A DNA stretch of 64,000 nucleotides, from assembly GCA_964036665.1 (NCBI GenBank), contig OZ038532.1, positions 20,611,037-20,675,036 of the forward strand, given 5' to 3'. Position numbers and translations under genes: made by a program. Of the stretch, positions 33,090-44,399 are shown in pieces. The first letter of the stretch is position 1; the number at the start of each line of letters is the position of its first letter. This DNA comes from Gordius sp. MW1 (lineage: Eukaryota; Nematomorpha; Gordioida; Gordea; Gordiidae). Below the pieces are notes generated by a model that had not been told where the DNA came from, searched no databases, and saw only the letters and a program-made list of their open reading frames with translations.

Positions 33090-34210
33090 AATTTGGCCAA
33101 TGGTCATTTTTTTCATTGGTAAGCAGCCAGGACACGGTAAAAGTGGATATAAATTCATAAGTCAAAAAAAACGAAGAAAAAAAAATTTCGAATCACATTT
33201 TGGCCAATGGTCATTTTTTCCATCGGTCAGGAGCCAGCGGACGGCCAAAAAGTCATAATAGCAATGGTAGTAACAGGAACAATCATAATAGTCAAAAAAA
33301 ACGAAAAAATAAACTCGGATTCACATTTTGGCCAATGGTCATTTTTTCCATTGGTCAGCAGCCAGCACACGGTAAAAGTGGATATAAATTCACAAGAGTA
33401 AAAAAAACGAAAAAAAAATTTTCGAATCACATTTTGGCCAATGGTCATTTTTTTCCATTGGTCAGCAGCCAGGACACAATAAAAGTGGATATAAATTCAT
33501 AATAGTCAAAAAAAACGAAATAAAAGTTTTCGAATCACATTTTGGCCAATGGTCATTTTATTCCATTGGTCAGCAGCCAGCGGACGGCCAAAAAGTCATA
33601 ATAGCAATGGTAGGAACAGGAACAATCATAATAGTCAAAAAAAACGAAAAAAATAATTTCGATTCACATTTTGGCCAATGGTCATTTTTTCCATCGGTCA
33701 GGAGCCAGCGGACGGCCAAAAAGTCATAATAGCAATGGTAGTAACAGGAACAATCATAATAGTCAAAAAAAACGAAAAAATAAACTCGGATTCACATTTT
33801 GGCCAATGGTCATTTTTTTCATTGGTCAGCAGCCAACGGACGGCCAAAAAGTCTTATTATCAATGATAGTAACAAGAACAATCATAAAAGTCAAAAAAAA
33901 CTCCGGGATTCTAACCCAAAAACTAGTTAAATTGCATAGCAATTAAAAGTAAACAACTTTTATTTATGTTTATTATATAACATTGGTCAGCAGCCAGCGG
34001 ACGGCCAAAAAGTCATAATAGCAATGGTAGAAACAGGAACAATAGTAGTCAAAAAAAACGAAAAAAATAATTTCGATTCACATTTTGGCCAATGGTCATT
34101 TTTTTCATTGGTCAGCAGCCAGCGGACGGCCAAAAATTCTTATTATCAATGATAGTAACAAGAACAATCATAAGAGTCAAAAAAAACTCCGGGATTCCAA
34201 CCCCAAAACT
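33090..34210. repeat. Left-arm minisatellite with CCAATGG hairpins
   Basis: About eight units, each 105-131 bp, start with TTTGGCCAATGGTCATTTTT and continue CCATTGGTCAGCAGCCAG. Each unit therefore contains a CCAATGG/CCATTGG inverted pair. Two unit types interleave: one with GGACACGGTAAAAGTGGAT and one with GCGGACGGCCAAAAAGTCAT. All long open frames here are by-products of the repeat. Confidence 0.88.
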
Positions 34211-34440
34211 AGTTAAATTGCATAGCAATTAAAAAGTAAACAACTTTTATTTATGTTTATTTATAACTAGTTAAATTGCATAGCATTAAAAGTAAACAAC
34301 TTTTATCTATATTTATTATATAACCAAAACTAGTTAAATTGTATAGCAATTAAAAGTAAACAACTTTTATTTATGTTTATTATATAACTAGTTAAATTGC
34401 ATAGCACAACTTTTATCTATGTTTATTATATAATAGATAA
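33905..34440. repeat. Tandem AACTAGTTAAATTGCATAGC repeats
   Basis: Units of about 60 bp (AACTAGTTAAATTGCATAGC, then AAAAGTAAACAACTTTTATT) recur from 33922 and continuously from 34205 to 34435. A short inverted counterpart lies near 42045. Confidence 0.8.
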
Positions 34441-36110
34441 TTTAACAAATCTTATATATTATTAGTTTTAGCATATGCTATGCATTAAACATAAGAAAAT
34501 TCCTCTCATTAGCGCAAACTATTAAAAAGGGTCAAAGACATTATAGCATTCTTGTCAATTAGAAAGCACATTAAAATAATATAAAATAGTTAATCCTAAA
34601 ATTAGTGTTACTTAAACGAGTGATATAGACTTGTAAAACCAATAAAAATGTAGGCTGACTAACCATTAATCTGAACCTGTATAATCTTGTTTGCTATCTT
34701 GGATATCCAAAAACTATATATGTAATTATTTTTACGCTACCATATATAACATTTTATTCTCGCGAAAATGCGCTCTTTTGCTTTAACGTTATATATTTGT
34801 GTTTGTATATTATAGCCATTTTTATCAAGATATAGTAATAGAAATCGGTCATCTTAGTTTAATAATTTAGAGGAGATAGGGTCGGGGTAGCTGTGTGGTT
34901 ATATTAAACAATTGCTTTGGCATTTTTGAAAGCTGTTAGGGTTCGGGATTTTTAAGACGACTAGTCTCTTGAGTTTTTAAAGAAAGTCATACATAATAAA
35001 TTAATTTCCGATTTTAGATTGATTTATGCTGTTAAAATCATGAGTAATATTTAGCCAAAAATTTTCACGAGTTGGCACATAATTAATGGATTTTAAGCAA
35101 GCAAAATTTAAAAGTTTTTTACAGCTTGTGTTACATCGAAACGGTCCTTTTGGTTATTAATGAAGAATCAATCAATGGATTCAGTTAAAACATTCTTACG
35201 AAAATATTGCCACTTGGAAAATCGAGCCTTTTCTAGATCTAATTTATTTAAATTAGGTCTAACTTCCGCTTATTAAAAATTTTGTGGTCAACGCTGTTTC
35301 TCATAGTGCAAGTTGAATCACTTGTTGAATTTCAAGATTCTTTTTCTGCAATTGTTTGCCTAATAATGGTTTATATGGAAAAATTTATTAAGATATAATT
35401 AAGAAATCAACTATTTAGATTAACTACCCCAATAATTTAGAAAAATGCTAATGGAAGGTTTAGAATCTAAGAAATTTCCCAATCAACTTACTTTTTGTTT
35501 ATGGTAAGTGAACAAGTAAATTCGGAAAAAAGAAAATAATGGATCAAAAGATATTTTGTCGTAAATATAATTCAAAAAGTATATTTGGACTTTTAAGGTT
35601 TTATAAATGTCTTAGTCCTAGGCAATTATAAATACGTCTAATCTATCTAGGAATTTTTTATGAAGTAACGAATTTCAAGTTTTTGCCCAAGGGTGAGGGG
35701 ATTTCTCGCTTTCCCTCTCCTGGCTATTCCACTGATAAAAATACATGAATTCTAGCGCTATTGATAAAAACTATATTGAAATTTTGGCATATTAATTTAA
35801 TGTTTGATCAAAATTAATATCACGGGTATACAAAAGAACCATCCTGCTATCGGACCTATGATTCTGATATAGAACTTTGAGCTGAATAATAGTCTGCTTT
35901 TAGTTTTTCCATCAAAAGCAAAACTTCCAATTTTTATATAAATGAGGTTGAAGGTGCAAAATATGCCCATTTTAACCTTTTTTGAATATATATTGCCCCG
36001 GGAACTTTTAATTTATACTGAAAATATTAAGTTCCTGACCATTAAAGTTTCATCTATAGGTCCATTATTTTAGTATTTTTGTTTCATCTCTATATTTAAA
36101 TTTATTTGCG
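34441..36110. other. Centre of the inverted structure, left part: no gene
   Basis: AT-rich non-coding sequence. The stretch 34466-34580 (TTTTAGCATATGCTATGCAT...) has a relative at 51425-51505. The stretch 35755-35875 has a relative at 59000-59090, so both are dispersed repeats. Confidence 0.4.
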
Positions 36111-36229
36111 TTTGCGTTAACACCCCCCCCCCCTTATCAAAATTCGTCACTATGTCTGAAAAACGGAGTACATTAGTGTACATACAATGTACGCGTATAG
36201 TTGTTAAATTGCTAAGTAGCTTAAACTAA

Positions 36230-37620
36230 AAACGCGAGCACGAACAGCAGCTGGGTAATATGCTAGTTTAACACAATGAGTGCTAGCTGCTCGGTGCAAT
36301 AGTTTTAACAGTAGCACGTAAAAATGCTCGAGAGGTTAGTCGAAGCAGACAAATCTGTTAAAAAATTTAGGAGGAGCTCGAGCAATAAATTCGAGCAGAT
36401 AGTAGATTGAATTGCTATTTGTTAAAATTACAATTTTAATCATTTTATATATCATAAATAAATTAAGAACTTTGCCCCCCCCCCTATTTTTACCCTCTTT
36501 CTTACCAGATGGGAGGAGGGGCCCTTATTTTTTACCCTCTTTCTTACCAAAGGGGGGGGGGGGGTGTTTCCCCCCCCCCCTCTTTATTTTTTATCCTCTT
36601 TTAAACCAGAGGAAAGATAGGGGGGGGGGGGGGAGGGGGGGTTTTATCCTCTTTCAAACCAGAGAGGAGATGGAAGGGGGGGGGGGGGTGGTGTTTTGCC
36701 CCCCCCCCCCCTTATTTTTTACCCTCTTTCTTACCAGATGGGAGGGGGGGATGTTTTGTAACCCCCCCTCTTATTTTTTACCCTCTTTCTTACCAGATGG
36801 GAGGGGGGGGCGGGTGTTTTGATCCCCCCCCCCTTATTTTTTATCCTCGTTCTCACCAGAGGGGAGATGGGGGGGGGGTGTTTTGCCCCCCTTTATTTTT
36901 TATCCCTCTTTTTCACTGGTGCCCCCTGGTAAGAAAAAGAGTAAAAATAAGGTTGGGGGCAAACCCCCCCCCCCCCCCTTTGGTAAGAAAGAGGATAAAA
37001 AAATAAGGGGGGGGGAGCAAAACACCCCCCTCCCTTTGGTAAGAAAGAGGATAAAAAATAGGGGGGGGGGGGCAAAATACCCCCCCCCCCCCCCATTTCC
37101 CCTCTGGTGAGAAAGAGAATAAAAAATAAAGGGGGGGGACACCCCCCCCCCCTTTGGTAAGAAAGAGGGTAAAAAATAAGGGCCCCCCCCCATCTCCTTT
37201 CTGGTGAGAAAGATGATATAAAAACACCCCCCCCCCTTTGGTAAGAAAGAGGGTAAAAAATAGGGGGGGGGCAAAACACCCCCCCCCCCTTCCATCGGGT
37301 AAGAAAGAGGGTAAAAAATAAAAAATAAGGGGGGGGGGCAAAGTTCTTAATTTATTTATGATATATAATATGATTAAAATTGTGATTTTAACAAGTAGCA
37401 ATTCAATCTACTATCTGCTCGAATTTACTGCTCGAGCTCCTCCTAAATTTTTTAACAGATTTGGCTGCTTCGACTAATCTCTCGAGCATTTTTACGTGCT
37501 ACTGTCAAAACTATTGCACCGAGGCTAGCACTCATTGTGTTAAACTAGCATATTACCCAGCTACTGATCGTGCTCGAGCATAGCACATAGTTAGCATTGC
37601 TAAAGTTAGCAATTTAACAA
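36230..37620. mobile_element. Foldback element with G/C-tract tandem modules
   Basis: The arms 36230-36490 and 37335-37620 are inverted copies (CTGGGTAATATGCTAGTTTA / TAAACTAGCATATTACCCAG; ATCATAAATAAATTAAGAAC and its complement). Between them are ten or more modules of about 50-75 bp that read TTTACCCTCTTTCTTACCAG plus GGGAGGGGGG. They are on one strand in the left half and on the other strand in the right half, so the whole unit is one giant hairpin. The apparent long ORFs (Gly/Pro/Phe-rich) are artefacts of the repeat. Confidence 0.8.
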
Positions 37621-37639
37621 CTCTATGTACGCGATGTTT

Positions 37640-38000
37640 ACTAATGCATCATCTCTCCCTTCACCTACTCTTCTTTCTTTCTCCTCCACTTCAGCCTCCT
37701 TCACATGTGCTTGGCTGCTTTTCAAAACAATTTTAACAAATTTATTTCATTTGGCTTTTTGATTAGCATTATTAAACGAAACAACTAATTGGTGTACATG
37801 CAATCGTTATGAAGTGAGCATGGAGCGTAGGACTAGTATAAATTACGATTTGAGACATTAGTAAGGCTATGTCCTCAAAACAATGTATAATGATGCGGAA
37901 AAACCGAGAAAAATCTCGGCCTCGTCTCGAAAAACCGAGACGAGACGAGACGAGAATTTTGACCTCGAGACCAGACGAGACGAGATTTTATATTCGAGAT
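37640..38000. repeat. Dispersed repeat plus CGAGACGAGA microsatellite
   Basis: The 37704-37870 stretch (TGTGCTTGGCTGCTTTTC...) is homologous to 59093-59240. It is followed by an inverted version of the CTCGTCTCG repeat end (37890-38000) seen at 21593-23442. Confidence 0.6.
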
Positions 38001-38336
38001 CACGACGTAAAATTTTTTAGTGGCCATCATAATCATATATAGTAAATTTAGCTTAAATTTCTATTTTAGATGATTCACATGTAGAATTTCAATATTAATG
38101 AATATAATTTAAATTCCGAAATTTTAAATAATGAGTATTTTTAAACATACAAAGTTAATAAATATTAAATCTATATCAGCTTAAAATTTGAATTTTAATC
38201 ATTTTAGCTTGTTTAATAGAATATGTGTGGCCCTTAGGGCTTGTAAATAATTATATTTAATAAAATCTTCAGATTTCGCAACAAATCCACCATCCTGTCT
38301 GATGACATGACATTTTGAATAGTTAATTAAAAAGTA

Positions 38337-39915
38337 GGGGAAACCGGGGCTATTCCTTTACCGGGGCTATACACGTCCTCTCAAGTTGTCATTTATGCTT
38401 ATTTTGACCTCAAATTTTAATCTTAAATGTACTTTATTATCGCACATTTTGAGCACAAAAAATATTTGTGTTAACTTATGCTACAAAAAAATTATGCAGA
38501 AAATACGATTTTTCGGGGCTAAAACGTCCTTTTTTAAATTTTCAAATTTTGTCAATTATTCAAAAATTACTTGTTTTACTAACTTTAAACATATACTAAA
38601 TAAATAAATAAATATTGACTCTTTTATTATATTTATGTGTAAATTTATACCTTTGACGAGTTTAATCATCTATAAGCACAACTTAAAGTGCAATGACCAC
38701 ACTGGGGCTATCGCGGCCGGGGCTATCGTTTCCTTTTCACTCATTCATTATTAATTTTTGTGCGTAATTACCACCGAAAAACAAACCTAGCATTTCAAGG
38801 GCCAAAAGCTCCAATATGCTAAGTGTTGATGCCTTTTTTAAGAATTATTCAGCTCTATTAACGACCAATAAATACTTACCCTGTGATATATATAACATGG
38901 ATGAAACAGGTAATTACCACTAGTTAATATGTTTATCTTTAAAGGATTAACATCATGTGGTAATTGGCCATTTAACCTACAAAATTATAATGAAGAATGT
39001 GTAAACCCTATATTCCTCCAATGCAAGTGAATCATTTAATCTTAATGTATCTCTTTCCAATAATCAAGAAAATTATTACTTTATCCCATCCTATTTTGGC
39101 TAGAAAGACTCCATTAGACAGCAAATATCAACAATACTCATATAATAGACTAGGTTGAGAAAAGGTGGCCAAATGCTAAGAAAAAGAAATGAATACTAGA
39201 AATTCATGGCTCATGTTGCAATCATGATATTTTCTTTATTTGCAATAATTGTATATCTTAATTGCATTTTTGATAATTGTCAAATTTATATGACATTTTG
39301 GTATCAATAAAGCATTTAAATCAAAGGCACTTTTCTTAAATCTTTTTATAAAGCTTTATATTAATAGGTTATAAACTTTTTAGCATTTTTAAAATTTAAG
39401 CAAATTTACTTAAGCCATTAATTTTAACATAAAATACACAAATATCCTATAATAAAATTCTTACTTGAAACTTTATAAAGGCTATAAACTTATGATTTCG
39501 CAATTTATGCCATGCAGTTAGTCTATATCATAATTTTAACTTATAAATTATAGATAAAACACATTTAAATAATAATATTAAATTTTATAAGTTGCAAAAA
39601 CTATATACATTTAATATTTTGGCAATTTAAGCATATGCAAATAAATATTTTATAGTTTTAGGACTTAATGTAAGAGAGGACGCGATAGCCCCTTTGAAGG
39701 ACGCCTTAACCCCGGTCATTTTTAGAATTTATACGAGTTGTCTTTTTTCGAACCCTTATTACGAAAGATCTATCAACTGTGTTGCTATAATTTTTTCCCC
39801 TTTGATAAACACTGTGGACAAGAACATTTTTCTAAAAAAAGTTTATGAAAATCGGTTGACAATTTTTGTCCAGGCCTCTTTGAAATTTTATGGTCGAGAT
39901 AGCCCCGGTCTCCCC
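38337..39915 (+). mobile_element. pogo/Tigger-like transposon with transposase remnant, 1.58 kb
   Basis: The terminal inverted repeats GGGGAAACCGGGGCTAT and GGGGAGACCGGGGCTAT are flanked by TA (38335-38336 and 39916-39917), the Tc1/mariner-pogo target. The motif CCGGGGCTAT is repeated subterminally. A plus-strand fragment around 38780-38925 encodes KPSISRAKSSNMLSVDAFF and then IYNMDETGN, the segment leading to the first catalytic Asp in pogo-like DDE transposases. The frame stops right after, and no further core is readable. It is defective. Confidence 0.75.
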
Positions 39916-39949
39916 TACTCATATGAATTCGTCTAAAATGCCTAAAGAT

Positions 39950-40040
39950 TTTTAGAGCACCCCAGCGATTTCTGTGCCTGCCGAACGATCTTTTTCGAAA
40001 GCATCTCATACATAGACTAGATAGACTGCTCGTGCCATAT
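39950..40040 (+). pseudogene. hAT dimerisation-motif remnant truncated by a MITE end
   Basis: The stretch 39955-40010 encodes STPAISVPAERSFSKASHT, a close match to the hAT C-terminal dimerisation motif. It then runs into CATAGACTAGATAGACTGCTC (40013), the terminus of the CATAGACTA MITE family. Only a fragment remains. Confidence 0.6.
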
Positions 40041-41150
40041 CGCTACCTAAGAATTGGAGTGCTCTAATCTGCAATTTTTGAAAAATTTAAAGTAAAAGTG
40101 CTATTCGATAGATTTTTATATATTTTATCATAAACTTTTTATAAAATGTTGAAAACAAATTTTTTGGCTTCGCTATTAAGGTTCTTATTTCGCTTAAATC
40201 GCGAATATCAATATTTTTTAAAATTGATTTACTCTATCTGCAATTACCCAATCGCGAGCGCTCATTTAATCACGTGAATTAATCGTCTGCTTTTAAATTT
40301 TAATTCCAATAATATTTCTACAATTACTTTTCACATTGTTGTAAGAACTATTTCGGATGAAGATAAGTAAAATTTATGCAAAAAATATAGCCATAACTAG
40401 TATGAGTATAAAGGTGATAAATCAAAAAATTGTAGATGATGGTTGAAATTAGAAGACAGGCAAAATTTGTGTAAATGATTAATACTAATATTAATTTTAG
40501 GCTTTGTTCATTATTGCTCATGGAAAAAGATGATTGTTATGGCCAAAACAAAGTCTGCAAGAGATAGGAAAAAAATTAAAATTTTCAAATAGAACATTTA
40601 AGATTATTCAAAATTGCCAAGAGTTAAATTTTTAAAGGAAATATTTATTTAAAGATAGATATAATTGATTGTACTTCTACTAGATATTCTTTTGTATGTA
40701 TCATTTATTTTATAATTAATAAATTAATAGTATTTGTTGTAAATAGTATGATTGCTACAAATTGCTCCCATTAAATATTTTTAGCTAAATAAAGGACATA
40801 AATCATTATGATTGTTTAGAAATTTAATTATATACTCAAAGATATTTAAAAATTTTTCATAGTTTACCTTAATGTACACAAAACCCTGGATTACCACAAT
40901 TTTTATTATATTGAATAAATTTGAGTAATTAAAGTAAAATAGTCATTATAATAAATAACTAGTTTAATAATCTCATATATATTTTATTATAAAAGTTATA
41001 AGTCATAAATCTAATGTCAATAAAATCTTAAAACTTGCCGTTAAAAATGCAGATTGAGCAAAGTAGCTAAATAAAATCGCAAAAAATTTAAAACTTTGTA
41101 TCTGAAATTTAAAAAATCAATTTTTTTATAAAATAAAATTCACATTTTAG
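40041..41150. other. Gene-free AT-rich stretch
   Basis: No exon or delimited repeat is recognised. Confidence 0.35.
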
Positions 41151-41333
41151 GCTTGTTCTGCCACTTTTGGCAAACAGGCATTAGCCTTATTTAAATTGAT
41201 GGAAAAGAGATCTCCCGAAGGAAAATACTCAGCAAGTTTTCTTTTGCGTCAAAAAATAGGAATTTTAATAGCCAAATACAATTATAAGGCATTTTCCGAC
41301 ACCTGGCCTCTGGTCCTTGATGAAGATGACTAG
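41151..41333 (+). pseudogene. 5'-truncated 3' end of the non-LTR retrotransposon
   Basis: An intact frame of 60 codons encodes ACSATFGKQALALFKLMEKR, GKYSASFLLRQKIGILIAK and WPLVLDEDD then TAG. It aligns with the C-terminus of the copy at 48.8-50.6 kb (CFGSYGKMALAFFKEIGRRS; KYSPAFLLKQSIAILIAKIN). Extreme 5' truncation is usual for target-primed retrotransposition. It lies immediately inside the right arm of the inverted structure. Confidence 0.7.
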
Positions 41334-42109
41334 TAGTCACGCTTTTAATTGCTATGCAATTTATGGGCTCGTTTTTGGTTGTCCGTTGTCCGTTGTCCGT
41401 CCACCAAGTTATTGGCGCCAGCTTTGTGTTATTTAAATTAAAATTAATATTTTGTTCTTGTTAATATCATTGATAATATGACTTTTTGACCGTCCGCTGG
41501 CTACTGACCAATGAAAAAAATGACCATTGGCCAAATAAAGCGAAATTTTTAATTGCTATTTGCAATTTATGGTATTTTTTCGTCTTTGAATAGGTTAACA
41601 TTGATAATTACCCTATGCCCTTTCCTACAAGGGCCTACGCCTCTACTGATATGGGTCCCTGTGCCCCTTACCAAAGCCTATGCCTTTACTGATATGGATC
41701 CCTGGGGCCCCTTACAAAACCCTATGCCTCTACTAATGTGGGTTCGAATCCCGGAGAGGGCAAAATTTTTATTTATTTTTTAAACTAAATTAATATATTG
41801 TTCTTGTTAATATACCAATGATAATGTGACCTTTTGGCCGTCCGCTGGCTACTGACCAATGAAAAAAATGACCATTCGCCAAAGTATAAATCGAATTTTT
41901 TTTTTCGTTTTTGAATTGGTTAACATTGATAATTACCCTATGCCCTCCCCTACAAGGGTCTATGTTTCATTATCTATATATTGTCACGCTCTTCGGTGTC
42001 TTGCACCGAATGTCTTGTCACGCATCGAATGTCTTCTCACGCTGTTTACTTTTAATTTTAATTAATTTAACTAGTTTGTGGGTTCGAATCCCGGAGTTTT
42101 TTTTGACTC

Positions 42110-43000
42110 TTATGATTGTTCTTGTTACTACCATTGATAATAAGACTTTTTGGCCGTCCGCTGGCTGCTGACCAATGGAAAAAAATGACCATTGGCCAAA
42201 ATGTGTATCGAAATTATTTTTTTCGTTTTTTTGACTATTATGATTGTTCCTGTTACTACCATTGCTATTGTGACTTTTTGGCCGTCCGTTGGCTGCTGAC
42301 CAATGGAAAAAAATGACCATTGGCCAAAATGTGATTCGGAAATTTTCTTTTTCTTTTTTTTGACTATTATGAAATTATATCCACTTTTACCGTGTCCTGG
42401 CTGCTGAACCAATGGAAAAAAATGACCATTGGCCAAAATGTGATTCGAAATTTTTTTTTTAGTTTCTTTTTGACTATTATGAATTTATATCCACTTTTAC
42501 CGTGTCCTGGCTGCTGACCAATGGAAAAAAATGACTATTGGCCAAAATGTGATTCGAAAATTTTTTTTTCGTTTTTTTTTGACTATTATGAAATTCACTT
42601 TTACCGTGTCCTGGCTGCTGACCAATGGAAAAAAATGACCATTGGCCAAAATGTGATTCGAAATTTTTTTTTAGTTTTTTTTTGACTCTTATGAATTTAT
42701 ATCCACTTTTACCGTGTCCTGGCTGCTGACCCATGGAAAAAAATGATCATTGGCCAAATTGTGAATCGAAATTTTTTTTTCCGTTTTTTTTTTGACTCTT
42801 ATGATTGTTATTGTTAATACCATTGATAATATGACTTTTTGGCCGTCCGCTGGCTGCTGACCAATGGAAAAGAATGACCATTGGCCAAAGTGAGCATCAA
42901 AATTTTTTTTTCCGTTTTTTTTAGCTATCATTGACTTATGAGTATCTGTTGGTACTGACCAATGAAAAAAAATGATCATTGGCCAAATTTTATATATACC
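42110..43000. repeat. Right-arm minisatellite with CCAATGG hairpins
   Basis: This is the reverse complement of the left-arm array. About seven units contain GCTGACCAATGG and AATGACCATTGGCCAAA, with the same two interleaved unit types (CCACTTTTACCGTGTCCTGG and GACTTTTTGGCCGTCCGC). Confidence 0.88.
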
Positions 43001-43718
43001 TAAAAATTTATTAGAGATGATCTAACAGACAGTCAACTATGTAATATATATTTTTAATTTTATAAATGCATATATATCTTTTTATTGGGTTAATATATTT
43101 CATTTAATTAGATTGTGATTTCATAGAAAACCTAAAAAGTAATAGTTAAAAAAATATAGGTACTAGATTCTAATTTACGATACAATATATTGATAGAAAC
43201 TAACACAAAATTCAAACCTCCTTCAAAGGTATAATCATAGCCCGTTCTTTCTAATTAAATTCAATCTACTATTAAACTATTAAAACACGAATTGTACTTT
43301 ATTAGATGGCGCGCGTAAGTTTATATAAGTAAAATTTTCTACGTGTTATAGATATTACACCGCACGTGTGGCCGGGAAATGTCCGATATTTTTAAAACGA
43401 AAAGGTATTTTAGGAATCTGAAAAGGCTATTTTACCCCTGGCCGCCCTGGGCACCTACGGGTAAAGTTTCGAGTGAATCGGGCGGGTAGTTTCAGAATTT
43501 AGCCCTTTTTTAAAACTAAAAGGAATTTTTATTTTAATTTTTTTCTTTAAAATTAAATTAATATTATGTTCTTGTTAATACCATTGATAATTTGACTTTT
43601 TGACCGTCCGCTGGCTACTGACCGATGAAATATATTGATTTTCTAAACATAAAACATAACATTATTATTTCATTATCTATATAAATAACATAATAACTTC
43701 TACTATTTTAATACCAGC

Positions 43719-43795
43719 ATGGTGTGACGGGTTATAGCGCACGGCTTGTAAACAGGGTGACCTGGATATCCCGGGTTCAAGCTCGGGAGAGGGCA
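43719..43795 (+). repeat. tRNA-derived sequence in the right arm
   Basis: It carries CCAGCATGGTGTGACGGGTT (A-box region), GGCTTGTAA and GGGTTCAAGCTCGGGAGAGG (B box). It is the counterpart of 31141-31211. A second B-box tail is repeated at 43889-43905. Confidence 0.6.
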
Positions 43796-44399
43796 AAATT
43801 TTTATTAAATTAATATTTTGTTCTTGTTAATATCATTGATAATATGACTTTTTGATCGTCCGCAGGCTACTGACATTGGAAAAAATGAGTTCAAGCTCGG
43901 GAGAGGGCAAAATTTTTATTTTTTTTTAAATTAAATTAATATTTTGTTCTTGTTAATGTCATTGATAATATGACTTTTTGATCGTCCGCAGGCTACTGAC
44001 CAATGGAAAAAATGACCATTGGCCAAATAAATCGAATTTTTTTTTCGTTTTTGAATTGGTTAACATTGATAATTACCCTATGCCCTCCCCTACAAGGGTC
44101 TATAACTAATTAATTTGCATTTAATACCCCCCCCCCCTATATTCTCGCCCCTTCCTACCTTTCTCGCCCATAAATTGCATAGCAAATATGCTACGTTTAT
44201 ACGGAGTATAGATGAGTCGCCCCCCCCTTCCCTTCCCCTACTCCCCTTCCCCTACTCCCCTTCCCCTACTCCCCTTCCCCTACTCCCCTTCCCACGAGGG
44301 CCGAAGGCCCGAGTTTATTTATTTATTGATCGTGTTTTATATTTTTTATATATAGATTTTACCTAATAAAAATTTTGAACAAAAAAAAATATATTATAG

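Larger units (their letters stand above)
30735..34440. repeat. Left arm of a 13.6-kb inverted-repeat structure
   Basis: It begins with the hairpin CGGGCCTTCGGCCCTCG and (GGGGAAGGGGAGTA)-like repeats, then CATATTTGCTATGCAATTTATGG. It continues through GTCAGTAGCCAGCGGACGGT blocks, a tRNA-like unit, a Helitron fragment, and unique sequence 32667-33100 (including GCGCGCCATCTAATAAAG). It ends in two minisatellites. The same blocks appear in reverse order and orientation at 41335-44325. The left arm alone carries a hAT insertion (31513-32658). Confidence 0.85.
41335..44325. repeat. Right arm of the 13.6-kb inverted-repeat structure
   Basis: It holds the reverse complement of the left-arm blocks: minisatellite (42110-43000), the 385-bp unique block (42985-43370, with TAGATGGCGCGCGTAAG), a Helitron fragment (43375-43530), a tRNA-like unit (43719-43795), AAATTGCATAGCAAATATGC, (CCCCTTCCCCTACT)n and the closing hairpin CGAGGGCCGAAGGCCCG (44294). 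It lacks the hAT insertion present on the left. Between 41380 and 42100 there are extra tRNA-B-box-like pieces (GGGTTCGAATCCCGGAG at 41740 and 42083). Confidence 0.85.

Noticed and set aside
33200..33946. ORFs repeating an ANGHFFHRSGAS-like peptide (also 42018-42979)
   Set aside because: They are translations of a minisatellite; the same unit is open in several frames in both arms.
36412..37401. Long overlapping ORFs on both strands (up to 162 aa), Gly/Pro/Phe-rich
   Set aside because: They arise from mirrored G/C-tract tandem modules; both strands read alike and there is no domain or codon structure.
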